Shown: positions 1-8,800, numbered from the stretch's first letter. The stretch is 36,651 nt of DNA from Bremia lactucae (GCF_004359215.1 NC_090610.1:9798497-9835147); one strand, 5' to 3'. Translations and numbers: made by a program. Notes: a model not told the origin generated them from the sequence alone.

Positions 1-453
1 CCGGCAGAGTGTTGGCAGTCCGTATCTATGGACTTCGTCTTCGGATTTCCCGAAGACGAACACAAAAACAATGGAATCCTTGTTTTTGTAGACAGATTCA
101 GCAAGATGGTACACCTTGCTGCGGTACCAGAGTCGATTACGGCTCCGGGTTGTGCCCGTGTCTTTATCGACACGGTATTCAAACTCCATGGGTTACCCCG
201 TGAATTAGTCTCGGATAGAGATCCGAGATTCACGGCGGCGTTCTGGCAATCCGTGTTCCGATCTCTCGGAACACGGCTGACTATGTCAACATCCGATCAC
301 CCAGAAACGGATGGTCAAACAGAACGCGTAAATCGCGTCCTCGAAGAGATACTTCGAGGTTACGTCCAATCGTATCCGAATTGGAGCGAGTTTTTACCGA
401 TGGTCGAATTCGCCATGTGCATGCATCAACAACGCATACACCGTTATTTGTGA
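1..453 (+). pseudogene. Integrase catalytic core fragment (element A)
   Basis: The frame is open from base 1, so the start lies outside the window. It encodes the retroviral-type integrase core that joins element cDNA to host DNA. The catalytic triad is visible: Asp in SMDFVFG (about 28-48), Asp in SDRDPRFT (about 211-234), and Glu in RVLEEILRG (about 334-360). After EFAM (about 415) a small deletion shifts the frame, and the frame ends at 453. Homologous residues (HASTTHTP, FVNGLRHPRIP) continue in another frame from 420 to a stop near 486. The equivalent region in element F retains INNS, which places the missing bases. All catalytic residues are kept, but the protein is broken downstream. 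Confidence 0.88.
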
Positions 454-502
454 ATGGCTTACGCCATCCTCGCATACCCACCCAATAAGAGGGATCCTCT
501 AG

Positions 503-520
503 CTTAAGGGGGGGGGGTGG
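503..520 (+). other. Internal polypurine tract (candidate central PPT), element A
   Basis: The sequence is CTTAAG followed by nine further G (ten G in all at 508-517). It lies just after the integrase core and resembles the 3' PPT at 2681-2696 (TTTAAGGGAGGGG). The same tract sits at the same pol position in element C (13880-13891, minus) and element F (27477-27492). Confidence 0.4.
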
Positions 521-619
521 ACTCGATGTCGAAGAGATCGACATCGAAGATGAAAATGATCTCATGGCAGTACGCACAAAGCGTACTGAAAAAGACAAAA
601 CAAATGAGTTAGTAGGAGA

Positions 620-1353
620 GTTCTGCTAGATCGAGAATCAGTTATCCGTTTCGTACAGGATTCCTTTGCTAACGCAGTGGATCGACAGAAACGGAATGCA
701 GACAAACATGGAAGAGCAAATGTTTATTCATTTAAAGTTAATGATCTAGTGCTATAAACTTACCGAAGCGATTAGTCACTAATGTGGGTAGCAGTAAACT
801 ACTACCCAAGTTCATTGGTCCTTTCCGTGTACTGCATCGAAAAGGCAATGCGTACACAATAGAATTGCCACGTAGGATGCGAACGCACCCTACGTCTTAC
901 GTTGGTCGGCTCCGCCCGTACCATCAGTACGCGGCTTCTTCCGAGGACGGATTTGACCACCCTTTTCACGAATCCCCAAAAGATTCTTGTGATCGCGTAC
1001 CAAATTCTCATATTGAATGTGAAGTTTCTCATGCCGGTTCCGAATATCCTCGAAACTACAATGAGCTGACGACAGCTCATCGCGAAGAGCGTGATAATTC
1101 TGTTCGTACTTCAACGTGGAGTACGCACTCTTCGAACAGTCTTCCAACCTTTCGATATAGTTATCCTGCACCGTCTGCTCTAACGAGCGACGCTTACCGC
1201 GCTCGTGATTCAGTCCTTCCTCCAAATCATGGAGGAAGCGATCGAGTTTGTCAATCCTCGACATTAGATCCGACATACGGTTCGGATCTAATTTTTCCTC
1301 CTCCGCCACAACCATTGGTGGATTCCCACAGTGGTCAACGTTTTCCTTGTTGA
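620..1353 (+). pseudogene. Integrase C-terminal GPY/F module and Pro-rich linker (element A)
   Basis: This stretch continues pol after the core. FVQDSFANAVDRQKRNAD (about 636-690) is the post-core helix, followed by SFKVNDLVL and then a stop and frame change near 755. From 784 a single frame runs through LLPKFIGPFRVLH (the GPY/F signature), RRMRTHP and VGRLRPYHQY. It then crosses a low-complexity linker ending PPPPQPLVDS. In the family this module binds DNA and leads into the chromodomain. The frame stops at 1351-1353, one base out of phase with the chromodomain. The linker half (from about 930) overlaps the antisense coiled-coil frame AS1. Confidence 0.8.
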
Positions 1354-2576
1354 ACGTATCCAAAACCACCTTGATGTGAAGGGGCAGCGAACGAGTTATC
1401 TTGTTCGCTGGTGTGGTTATCCACCTTCACATGACAGATGGGAGCTTCGTTCCCAGCTGATTGTTGACGTTGAGGGCCTCGTCCGTCAGTATGACGAGAC
1501 CCATCCGATGGATCAGAAGCTTCATAGGAAAACACGCGCCCCTGGCGCATGTAAATCGATTGCAATACGTCAATCGCATTGCGCATCTCGATAGAGATGC
1601 AAGCCCTTTCCCAGGGCGAAGAAAGGGAATAGGCATCCCTCTTTACTCGCTTCGTGTTGTCAACACAACACGGACAGGGATCACCCCACGTGAGGCATGG
1701 AAGTCCTACCTCACGCGACAACCGATGCAATTTATACCTTGCACTGGTTCGAGTTCGTTTCTCAAACTTAACGTGAATCGGGTTAGGTCTTTGAAACCAG
1801 GCTTCGTGTCCAATGTCTTTGACATTGCGAATGAACGCGCTCCAGGCTTTCATAATCGATAACTATTCTCGCTTATTTATTGCCACTAAACCATCGATGC
1901 TTTAGAAAAGCATCGAGAAAGAAATCTTCCTCAGCGCGAAAGTTCTTCGCGCTGGGCTCAAGGCCATGTAGCTTTGTCGCAATAAATAAATAATATTTAT
2001 TGTGAGGAGTAGTTTCTCCAGACAAGCTATTAATAAGCCGTTCTGGCAAAAGCCACGGTTTTTTTTTTCAGGAGCGAGATGAGACATTTTATTGTCTTCA
2101 CTCTCCTGAGTGGTACCCACTGAAGCAGGAATACCACAAGAACTTTTCTTTCGATGGCTTACGCCATCGTCGTCACCTTTCACAGAAATACGTGCAGGAG
2201 AACGTATGAAAGATCGTACGGGCGATGAGGGTTCATCCTCATCGTCGGATTCAAATAGACTGTTTACTCGTCCATCAGAATGAGCCCTCTCATTCGAAGG
2301 CTCATAGTCAGCCGCCTGACGTATATCGGGCAACTGTTCCATTCTCCCCGAGTCGGCCACCTCATCCGACTCGCATTTGTAGTCGACCTCCAAAGAGGGG
2401 TCGGATTCACGTGGTGAATCACCACGTGCACTCGCAAAATCTAGTGTTGTGCGAGTAGAAGACACTACGGCAGACGGAACGTCTGCCGCAAGAGATAACA
2501 CTGCGTCACCCGCGGCTGCACGAACCGCAGCCGAAGGCGCAACACTATCGACACCCCGCATGAGTTGATTCTTCAT
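890..2576 (-). pseudogene. AS1, antisense accessory frame of element A
   Basis: Three overlapping or adjacent antisense frames read as one broken protein. 2576-1902 (ATG at 2574-2576; the frame is open to 2612 from a TTG) is acidic/Ser-rich with ESDDEDE and SLEVDY. 1853-1335 has IGHEAW, FEKRTRTSARY, GDPCPCC and ISIEMRNAIDVLQS. 1369-890 is a heptad-rich probable coiled coil (LEEGLNHERGKRRSLEQTV, DELSSAHCSF) ending in basic PRKKPRT, an NLS-like tail. Breaks are a frame change near 1975, a stop near 1870 and the 1-base shift at about 1342. Between 1595 and 2680 no sense frame exists, so this is not a shadow of pol. Homologues lie in C, D and, diverged, in F. No known domain is recognised. A regulatory or nucleic-acid-binding role is only inferred from the composition. 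Confidence 0.65.
1338..1594 (+). pseudogene. C-terminal chromodomain of pol (element A)
   Basis: The chromodomain follows the linker in the +1 frame. Visible are VERIQNHLDVKG, the aromatic-cage strand YLVRWCGYPPSHDRWE, the acidic helix IVDVEGLVRQYDE and THP, then a short tail ending at 1594. In chromoviruses this domain tethers the integration complex to marked chromatin. The cage residues Y, W and W are present. An extra T in the TTTT run around 1342 puts it out of frame with the linker. The same extra T is seen in elements C and D, so it predates the split of these copies. AS1 is open on the opposite strand across this domain. Confidence 0.85.
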
Positions 2577-2680
2577 GCGATGGAATTTAAAATGATGGAT
2601 CTGACCAATCAATATCGTTTAAAAAAATTAAGTGGTCACATAGCGACCACTCCATCCAATGCCATTCAGAGTGATTGTCG

Positions 2681-2696
2681 TTTAAGGGAGGGGTGA
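2681..2696 (+). other. 3' polypurine tract (element A)
   Basis: TTTAAGGGAGGGGTGA lies directly before the LTR start TGTATCGG. It is the expected primer site for plus-strand DNA synthesis and fixes the LTR boundary. Confidence 0.8.
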
Positions 2697-3149
2697 TGTA
2701 TCGGGGTGTATCGTTACATGAAATCACACTTAAAAGTTGTTGATTAATATATTATCTAAAAGGTAGATAATATTTGGAGGATATTACTTTATTTAGTAAT
2801 ATTCAGAATTCTTATCCATAAATCGGTATAGACCATTATACCTATTTATTCCGCAGACTAATCAGCTGTAGGAGTAATCAAAGAGTGTTACAGATAAGAT
2901 AGTGATAAGAATTCATTTACATGTTTAGTATTAGATTATAATTAAGTTAGCATTTACAAAGATAGAACAAGAGACACTTAACTATATTTAATACAGTTTT
3001 CATTTTACCTTTTTAAAGCTAGTTGCCTTAAGAGAAGCCTTCCTCTGCACGTACTAGTGTACGTGAAATAACGTTAGGCACCACTCGCAACTGAAGCAGT
3101 TCGAAGTGGACTTGTGCTGAAACAGTACAAGTCTTAGTGCCCCGTTACA
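2697..3149 (+). repeat. 3' LTR of element A (453 bp)
   Basis: The LTR opens TGTATCGGGGTGTATCG and closes GTGCCCCGTTACA, giving near-perfect inverted ends. The closest relative in the window is the H LTR (33773-34226): both share the ATTCCGCAGACTAATCAGC stretch, which C, D and E replace with a GC-rich version. The last 110 bases hold small hairpins (around GTACTAGTGTAC and CTTGTGCTGAAACAGTACAAG). Confidence 0.88.
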
Positions 3150-4464
3150 CTGCTGAACCATCGCAAGATTTCCTCATCATCCAGCTCCTCGTGCGCCACC
3201 TTCTCCTCATCTGGATTCAATAAATACTCAATTGCCATAGCGTTCCTCAGTGGTAGCCTCTTTTAAAGCTTCATGCAGCTCTAGCTCAATTCTCCGTTCC
3301 TCCGTGTTCACCATCTGCAACTGCGGTGCTGCTGCAAAGAAGTCCGTAAGCAGTTTACGACTGTGGTAACTGAAAATCCTCCCATGCCCCCATACACCAC
3401 CGCATTGCTGTTATTTGGTCAACCTTGTAGATGTTGGCCTCCTCTCGCTCATCACGGTCCACGGCATTCTGAAGGTGAAAGAACCTGTAATGGCACTTGA
3501 ATGTGGCAATGATGCCAGCATTCATGGGCTGAATGTATGATGTGCAGTTTGGTGGAAGGAGAGCGACCTTGATACTCCTAAGCTCCAGTTCTTCGATTCT
3601 GTGAGACGGAGCATTATCTAGCAAGATAAGAATCTCCCTGCCCTTTCCCTGGCAAGACTTGGTTAACTGAATTTCAGGTACACTTGCAATATCACATGGA
3701 ATACAACTTACCCTCATGTCATTGTCAAGTTTCTTTAGCCACTCTTGGGGAGGGATTCCACTCATCCATGCATTCTTGCTGTTCCTGTAATAAAACCCCC
3801 GCCGTTCTCATGTCTGCCGTATGAAACAGCGTGGCATCTTGGATTTCCTACTAAAAAGATTTTAGCTTCTCGGATCCATCAGCATCGACGGTAAATGCTA
3901 TAATGAAATGCGTCTGAATGCGAAAGAAAGAACTAGAACATTTTTTCTGGTAAAATTCAGTTAGGATAAGGTACTCGTAATCCAGAAATAGCTCACTTTG
4001 TTCTTCTTAAGACCTTCAATTCTCCTTTGTGAAATGGTCTTTTCTGGAACCATGCTTTAGGTAGGCCCCAAAAAATCAGTACAAGTACCGCATAAAAAAT
4101 GCTATTAATGATATGAATCGGACCTATTTTCATCCATGTTATACACATCTTTGAGCTCATTTCGAGCTATGGTTGTCTTGACTTCAGGCAATGCAGCTTC
4201 CATGGCTCCCTGATTTTAACCATGAATTCGAATGCAACGAAGTTCGTTTCGCTGCTGGAATCTCCGAAGCCACCCATTGGAAAAGCTGTCAGCATCCTCA
4301 GACAACCCCAGGCGGTCAGCACAGCACTTAGCATTGACCTTGATAATCTCCCCCGTGAGGACATCGTATTTCGCCTGGCACTGAAGCACCCAAATTGCCA
4401 AGGCTACTTTGAGTTGATGATGGTGTGCGACACGAGGGCGCTTGGCAGCGAGGCGAGAAAGCAT
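3150..4464 (-). pseudogene. pogo/Tigger-like transposase relic
   Basis: Read on the minus strand, this begins at an ATG at 4462-4464 with AKRPRVAHHHQLKVALAIW. A CENP-B-type helix-turn-helix follows: GEIIKVNAKCCADRLGL, then FSNGWLRRFQQRNEL. After a frameshift near 4216 comes YNMDEN, the first catalytic Asp region. The DDE core resumes at 3765-3355 with ILILLDNAPSH (second Asp) and LLPPNCTSYIQPMNAG. The third catalytic Asp of the family's QPMD motif is Asn here. Residues MAIEYLLNPDEEKV and DDEEILRWFSS follow in another frame (about 3240-3151) and stop exactly at the element A LTR, so the C-terminus was cut off by that insertion. Stops and frameshifts throughout; inactive. Confidence 0.85.
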
Positions 4465-4640
4465 ACTTCTAAAGATTTGCGCCAATACAATGCCTCTGGA
4501 TATTTTGTGCAATTCGTTAGGTGCTAATTAAAAATTTTGTTGCAAGAGAGCTAATCATCTTACTTTAAGTTTATCTCTTCAGTATAATCATATGTATTGC
4601 AAAATTTTGCCGCTAAGCGAATTCGGGCGGCTTGTTCAAA
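4465..4640. other. AT-rich spacer upstream of the transposase relic
   Basis: I see no gene. It should contain the 5' flank of the pogo-like element, but I could not identify a terminal inverted repeat. Confidence 0.3.
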
Positions 4641-4930
4641 TGCGATATGTAATGGGGCACCCCTTGATTTGAGCGTTATTGTTTTGGTACATTTACTGTT
4701 AGGGCAGGCCACTTGGTTCTTCGTGCTTCTACACCTTTGAACTAGGATTTCTTATGCTTTCATTGCTTGTATGTCTCTTTGCTTTTTAAAGGCTTAGTTC
4801 TATGGGTTTCGCTCTCTTAGTCTTAATCGATGTGCTCCGCTATCTTGTTCGGTCGCAGTCGTTCTACGCGTGAGTCTTTGCTATTCTAATTTGTTACTTA
4901 AGCGGATTTGATTTGAGTACTTTCTGTGGT
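4640..4930 (+). repeat. 5' LTR remnant of element B (approximate)
   Basis: GCCACTTGGTTCT, CTTGAACTAGGAT-like and TAGTTCTAT blocks recur in the same order at about 10998-11110 in front of the truncated right end, as expected for diverged LTRs. The outer boundary is not resolved. TGGTCGCCGCGAGC at about 4927-4940 could be the primer-binding site. Confidence 0.45.
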
Positions 4931-5079
4931 CGCCGCGAGCTTACGTCTGGCTCAAAACTTTATTTGGCTTGAACACGCGGAGTTCATTATCTCCCAGGCA
5001 CCTGAGGTCCTTAATGCAGACTTGAAGCCTTCATGCGATACGAGACCTCCCTGATCGGCCAGGCACAAGATCACTTAGC

Positions 5080-5885
5080 GGCATCTATGCCAACCCGGTA
5101 CATCTCTGTACCTGATTCAGAGCCGAAGGCTCGCCCTCTAACTTTCAATGTGAAGACATTGAGGGAAAAGAGGGAGAATATCTCCCTTTTTTGATTATGC
5201 AGATGGAGATGTCCATTGATTCCGCCTTGTTCTTAGCGGAACGGCAAAGGGTGGCTATGGCCATTTTCAAACTCGGAGGTAGAGCGATGGAGGGGGCACT
5301 ATCGTGCAGTACGTCCATAAACGGCACTTTCCCTCCATGGGTTCGCTGAAACAGCAAATGTCTAACACGTATGCACCACCTGATCAGGCTTTTCGCATGC
5401 GTGCGCGGCTCCTAGCGAGTCGACAGGGTAAACGAACCCTAGGGGGCTTTGTGCAGGAGTTGAGAGCTCTCATTGCATCTACCCGATGCAAGAAGCAATT
5501 GTTGTAACAATCTTTATGGGGGGTCTCAATGAGGGTGTTGTTCGGACGGAATTATTCCGATCTCATCCTGCTACTTTCGAAGAGGCAGTTACCATACGCG
5601 CTGAGTTCGACTTTAAGTCCTTACGAAATACGCGTAAAGCTCGAAAGAGCACCAATTCCGACTATACCAGAAATCTGGTACGGTTCGGGAAAACGTCGAT
5701 ATCCAGTAGGTGCGGGCGCCCTACTGGGGAAGACCTACGCTCAGTTAAACCTCTTGGAGGTGAGAGTAAACAGGTTCTAGCTTCAAATAGCTCTGTGCGC
5801 AATTGCACGGAGCGTGAGTACAAGCCTGGCTTGTTAGTCGCTCAAGCGACTGTGAAGGGCTTTGATGAGGGATGGTCAATTTAAT
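5080..5885 (+). pseudogene. Gag remnant of element B
   Basis: This is retrotransposon gag capsid sequence spread over several frames. RPLTFNVKTLRGKE lies near 5130, a stretch around 5215-5300 holds ALFLAERQRVAMA, 5304-5507 holds APPDQAFRMRARLL and QGKRTLGGFVQELRALI, and 5486-5884 holds IVVTIFMGGLNEGVVRTELF and PATFEEAV. These match the family pattern of capsid helices and the QGxxxLxxFVxELRxLI block. No zinc knuckle is visible. At least three frameshifts and a stop near 5190. Confidence 0.75.
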
Positions 5886-6200
5886 TGACTCAGGAGTGTC
5901 TTTGAATTATGCTCGACGTCTTCCTTTGAAGGAAGTCAAGAATACGTTGAGGCGCTTAAAGCGCATAAAAGTGATACAATCACTGTTCGCTTAGCGACTG
6001 GGACTCGTGTCAATGTTCCTAAATTCCCATTGAACTCAGGGATAAAGTTTCAGGGCTTTGACAGTATGGAACGCTGTCTCGTCCCTGATATGGATTCGAG
6101 ACATAATCCCATTCTTGGTATGGCCTGGCTTGAACGTCATTTACCATGGATCAATTGGATGTCTTAGACCTTAGGCGCCACGCGCAATTTTCCTCGCAAA
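5868..6200 (+). pseudogene. Aspartic protease remnant of element B
   Basis: The pepsin-like retroviral protease follows gag in a shifted frame. LIDSGVSLNYARR (from about 5881) is the active-site region: the Asp is kept but the usual DSGAS reads DSGVS. Downstream in other frames are TVRLATGT (around 5985), SMERCLVPDMDSR (about 6064) and ILGMAWLERH (around 6112), the C-terminal strand block. It would process Gag-Pol. Frameshifts near 5950 and 6020 and a stop near 6165 inactivate it. Confidence 0.75.
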
Positions 6201-6795
6201 GTTTTGGAGAGTCATGATCCCACCTTTGCTAGGCAACAAAAGCACTATTGGCGCGGATCATTGACTGAGTCTGTCAGTGTTTTAAACATTAGAATGTCTG
6301 AGTTAATAATTTCCGATGTTGACTCAGAAAAAGGAAGTAAAACGGCACGTACTCCGTCGAGTGACACTTGTTGTAATAACGATTCACTGAATGCTGAAAG
6401 CATTGTTGGCCTAGAGCCGAATCATCAAGGGTGCAATATTCCTGGATACGTGGAGTGGCGCGTCTAAGTCCACCGAGTGTGGTCGGCCGAGGCGGCACCA
6501 TACAGTGTCAATAGTGACACTATTGGGGGTTCGCCAGGGCACTTTGGGACAAATTCTTCTAATGCACGTGAAGCGACGCGTAAACGTTCGCTAATAAAGG
6601 AAGTTAAGTTACCTAACTCCTTGTTGGATGTCGAATTCGACACCATGTCTGGTATAGAACCAATACAGGCTGGAACATCCGGGGACGTGAACGTCCCGGC
6701 CTCAAAGAGGCGTATTGTCTCTACTCCAAGACAGGGAAAACGCAAAGTTTTTATACCTTCAGAAAGTGATACGTGTAAGCATTACACACGCTTGT
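6201..6795 (+). pseudogene. Protease-RT linker of element B
   Basis: Two open stretches (6204-6467 and 6477-6797) continue from the protease: ESHDPTFARQQKHYW, then a Ser/Asn/Asp-rich linker with a basic patch (SKRRIVSTPRQGKRKV). Such linkers are poorly conserved, and no domain is recognised. A stop at 6465-6467 divides them. Confidence 0.55.
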
Positions 6796-6819
6796 AAATG
6801 GTGTAACCGGTAACATTGA

Positions 6820-7340
6820 GGGAGAAGTTAGCATTGCGCCAATCCGTCCGTTACCTGCTCTTTTAGAGCTAGACGAAATGTCAATTGAGTGCAGTCGAGC
6901 CTTAAAGGCTGACGACTTATCCGAGATGGTGGTCATTCGATCTACAATTGAGTTAAACTCATCATCCCTTCTGAACCAAGCTGTCATCGAGGTTATGATC
7001 AAACTTATTTTTATGACATTTTTGTCCATAGTCGTGCGGAGCAGGGTCGGTTAGACATGGAAAATTATTTAAACATTTGCGAGCAGTGCTCGAGTGTATG
7101 CGCACCAATAAATTGTATGCCAATGCATCTAGATGCATTTTTGGCGCAGAAGGAATTTCTTTTTTAGGGTGCCTCATTGGGATCCCGCTAAGGTTAAAGC
7201 CATAGTAGATTGGCCGGTTCCTAAAAACCAAAAGGATTTGCGTAAGTGGTTGGATCTCGTCAATTATTTGCACAAATATAGCAAAAATTTCGCCGAAATG
7301 GCTAGGCCATTATCTAATCTCCTTCAAAAGGATACATAAT
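6820..7340 (+). pseudogene. Reverse transcriptase remnant with central deletion (element B)
   Basis: LLELDEMSIEC, ALKADDLSEMVVIRS and ELNSSSLLNQAVIEV are the normal lead-in to RT. At about 6992 this jumps directly to YDQTYFYDIFVHSRAEQGR, the YxDD region. Fingers and most of the palm are therefore missing, and the motif itself reads YFYD instead of YFDD. Thumb residues follow: HLRAVLECMRTNKLYANAS, then DPAKVKAIVDWPVPKNQKDL and YLHKYSKNFAEMARPLSNLL (7190-7335). The deletion removes roughly 250-300 codons by comparison with family order. Confidence 0.8.
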
Positions 7341-7349
7341 AATAGTGGA

Positions 7350-7860
7350 CTAGCACAGAGCATAATGCTTTTGAAGCAGTTGAGGATAGTCGTATCCACG
7401 CTCCGATCTGGCACTGCCAAATACAAATTGGGCTTTTAGTGTCGTCTGTGACGCATCGGATGTTGCCATCGGCAGCGCTCTGTTACAAACAGATGCTGAT
7501 GGGTGTGAACGTGTTATTGCGTTCGAGTCTAGACGGCTTTAAGCTGTGAGAAAGAACTACTCATTTCATGACAAAGAGTTACTCGCAATGAAGTATGCTC
7601 TTGTCAAATTCAGAGTTCATCTACTAGGCTCTAAGCCGTTAGTGATATATACAGATCACGCGTCGATACGCACTGCGACTAAGTCGCCCCATCGCTCACA
7701 GAGAATGGCTTTTTATCGCCAACAACAATTTCGAGGTGAAGTATAAGCCTGGCAAGAAGAATGTTTTGGCCGATGCGTTATCCCGCAGGCCGGATTATGA
7801 GCTCTCTCATTTAACGACTACCATGTCGCTTATTACTGAATTAATCCGTTCGGCTTACGC
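7350..7860 (+). pseudogene. RNase H remnant of element B
   Basis: The RNase H domain removes the RNA strand during reverse transcription. Spread over frames are AFEAVEDSRIHAPI (about 7369), VVCDASDVAIGSALL (first catalytic Asp, about 7441), ERVIAFESRRL (about 7508), YSFHDKELLAMKYALVKF (catalytic Glu, about 7559), VIYTDHASIRTATKSPH (Asp, about 7640) and KYKPGKKNVLADALSRRPDY (about 7740). All key acidic residues are present, but the frame changes several times. Confidence 0.82.
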
Positions 7861-8800
7861 CAAAGATGAACAGTGTGTAGCTCTGTTACGAGCTCTTAAG
7901 AACTCTGACTCAGATTTAAATTGTCGGCACATTTGCGTGCAAGGTTACAACGATTTTCTATCGATAACGACCTATTGCTTTATTGCACGGACGCTGCGGA
8001 TCCTCAGCGCGTCGTTGTTCCTCATGATGAGGATTTGGAGCACCGAATCTTCTATGAGGCACACGATACCGTCATTGTTGATCATCTCGGTAAAGAAAAG
8101 GCCCACGGCTCCGTAAGCAAGATTTATTGGTGGCCAATCTTTATGAATGGGTCAGCACATACGTTCTCAGATGCGAAACTTGCCAACGAGTTAAACCCTC
8201 GGCGCATGCTGCTGCGCCACTGGCAAATCTGTCCGTACCCATAGGGTGTTGGATCTCTATTAGTATGTATTTTGTTTTCGGTCTACCGAGAGATTCGGCC
8301 GGTAACTCTGGCATAGCAATCTTTGCAGACCGATTGAGCAAAATGGCTCACTTCACGGCTGTTCATCGATCGCGGGTTTTGACAACACGATTTGTCAGTG
8401 GCAATTGTCTCTGATCGGGACCCCAGTTTCACGGGTAAATTCTAAAAATCATTTTCCCGAGTGCTTTGCACCAGATTGAACATGCGGATGCACGTGGTTA
8501 TACACCACGTGAATGCGACCCCTCTTTGGAGGTCGACTACGTATGCGAGTCGGACGTAATGGCCGACTCGGGGAGAACAGAACAGTCGCCTGATCATCGT
8601 CAGGCGGCTGACTATGAGCCTTCGAATGAGGGGGCTTGTCCACCGTGGACCATCCGCAGACCGATGGTAAAACTGAAAGTGTCAAACGCGTTATTGAAGA
8701 CATTTTTAGTAGTGTGTGTGTACAGACGCCAAAGCGCTGGATCCCAAAGCTCCAGTGGTAAAATTTGCGTTAATTAACGCTGTACATGCCTCTACAGGCT
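7861..8800 (+). pseudogene. Integrase remnant of element B with insert
   Basis: An H2C2 zinc finger is visible (RIFYEAHDTVIVDHLGKEKA, about 8042-8101, then LRCETCQRVKPS at 8169-8204). The catalytic core starts ISMYFVFGLPRD (about 8260): the first catalytic Asp of the MDFVFG motif is Tyr here. FADRLSKMAHFTAV follows, then VSDRDPSFTGKF in another frame (8407-8442). At about 8485 a foreign 150-bp segment intervenes. The core resumes at 8643 with VDHPQTDGKTESVKRVIEDIF, containing the catalytic Glu. Inactive because of the Asp loss, frameshifts and the insert. Confidence 0.85.
8485..8634 (+). other. 150-bp AS1-derived insert within element B integrase
   Basis: Between GLNM-type and DHPQTDG integrase motifs lies sequence unlike integrase. 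It matches 11889-12041 (part of AS1 in element C) at over 90 percent by eye. It encodes the same acidic peptide blocks (ECDPSLEVDY, ADSGRTEQSPDHRQAADYEP). Its strand is that of the AS1 reading frame, parallel to the sense strand of B. The integrase resumes immediately after, so this is a clean insertion. Confidence 0.8.

Larger units (their letters stand above)
1..3149 (+). mobile_element. Element A: 3' part of a Ty3/gypsy chromovirus
   Basis: This is the 3' half of an LTR retrotransposon that enters from the left edge. In order it holds the integrase core, an internal polypurine tract, the integrase C-terminal GPY/F module, a Pro-rich linker, a chromodomain, about 1.1 kb with no sense frame but long antisense frames, a polypurine tract and a complete 3' LTR. 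The pol frame is broken by small indels near 420, 755 and 1343 and by stops, so it is non-autonomous. The 3' LTR abuts a pogo-like transposase relic at 3149/3150, which indicates insertion into that gene. Order and domains are seen directly; the family assignment rests on the integrase-chromodomain arrangement. Confidence 0.9.

Noticed and set aside
1427..1862. Extra frames over the 3' region of A (and equivalents in C and D)
   Set aside because: They are shadows of the chromodomain or AS1, with no homologue conserved in F.
2225..2458. Possible secreted effector (RxLR or Crinkler type) frames in the accessory DNA
   Set aside because: Looked for signal peptide followed by RxLR/dEER or LFLAK; none found in any supported frame.
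7133..7273. Antisense frames in RT, RNase H and integrase (e.g. 6962-7273, 8141-8341, 26235-26495, 27294-27956 minus)
   Set aside because: They mirror recognisable pol domains, and no counterpart is conserved in the other elements, unlike AS1.
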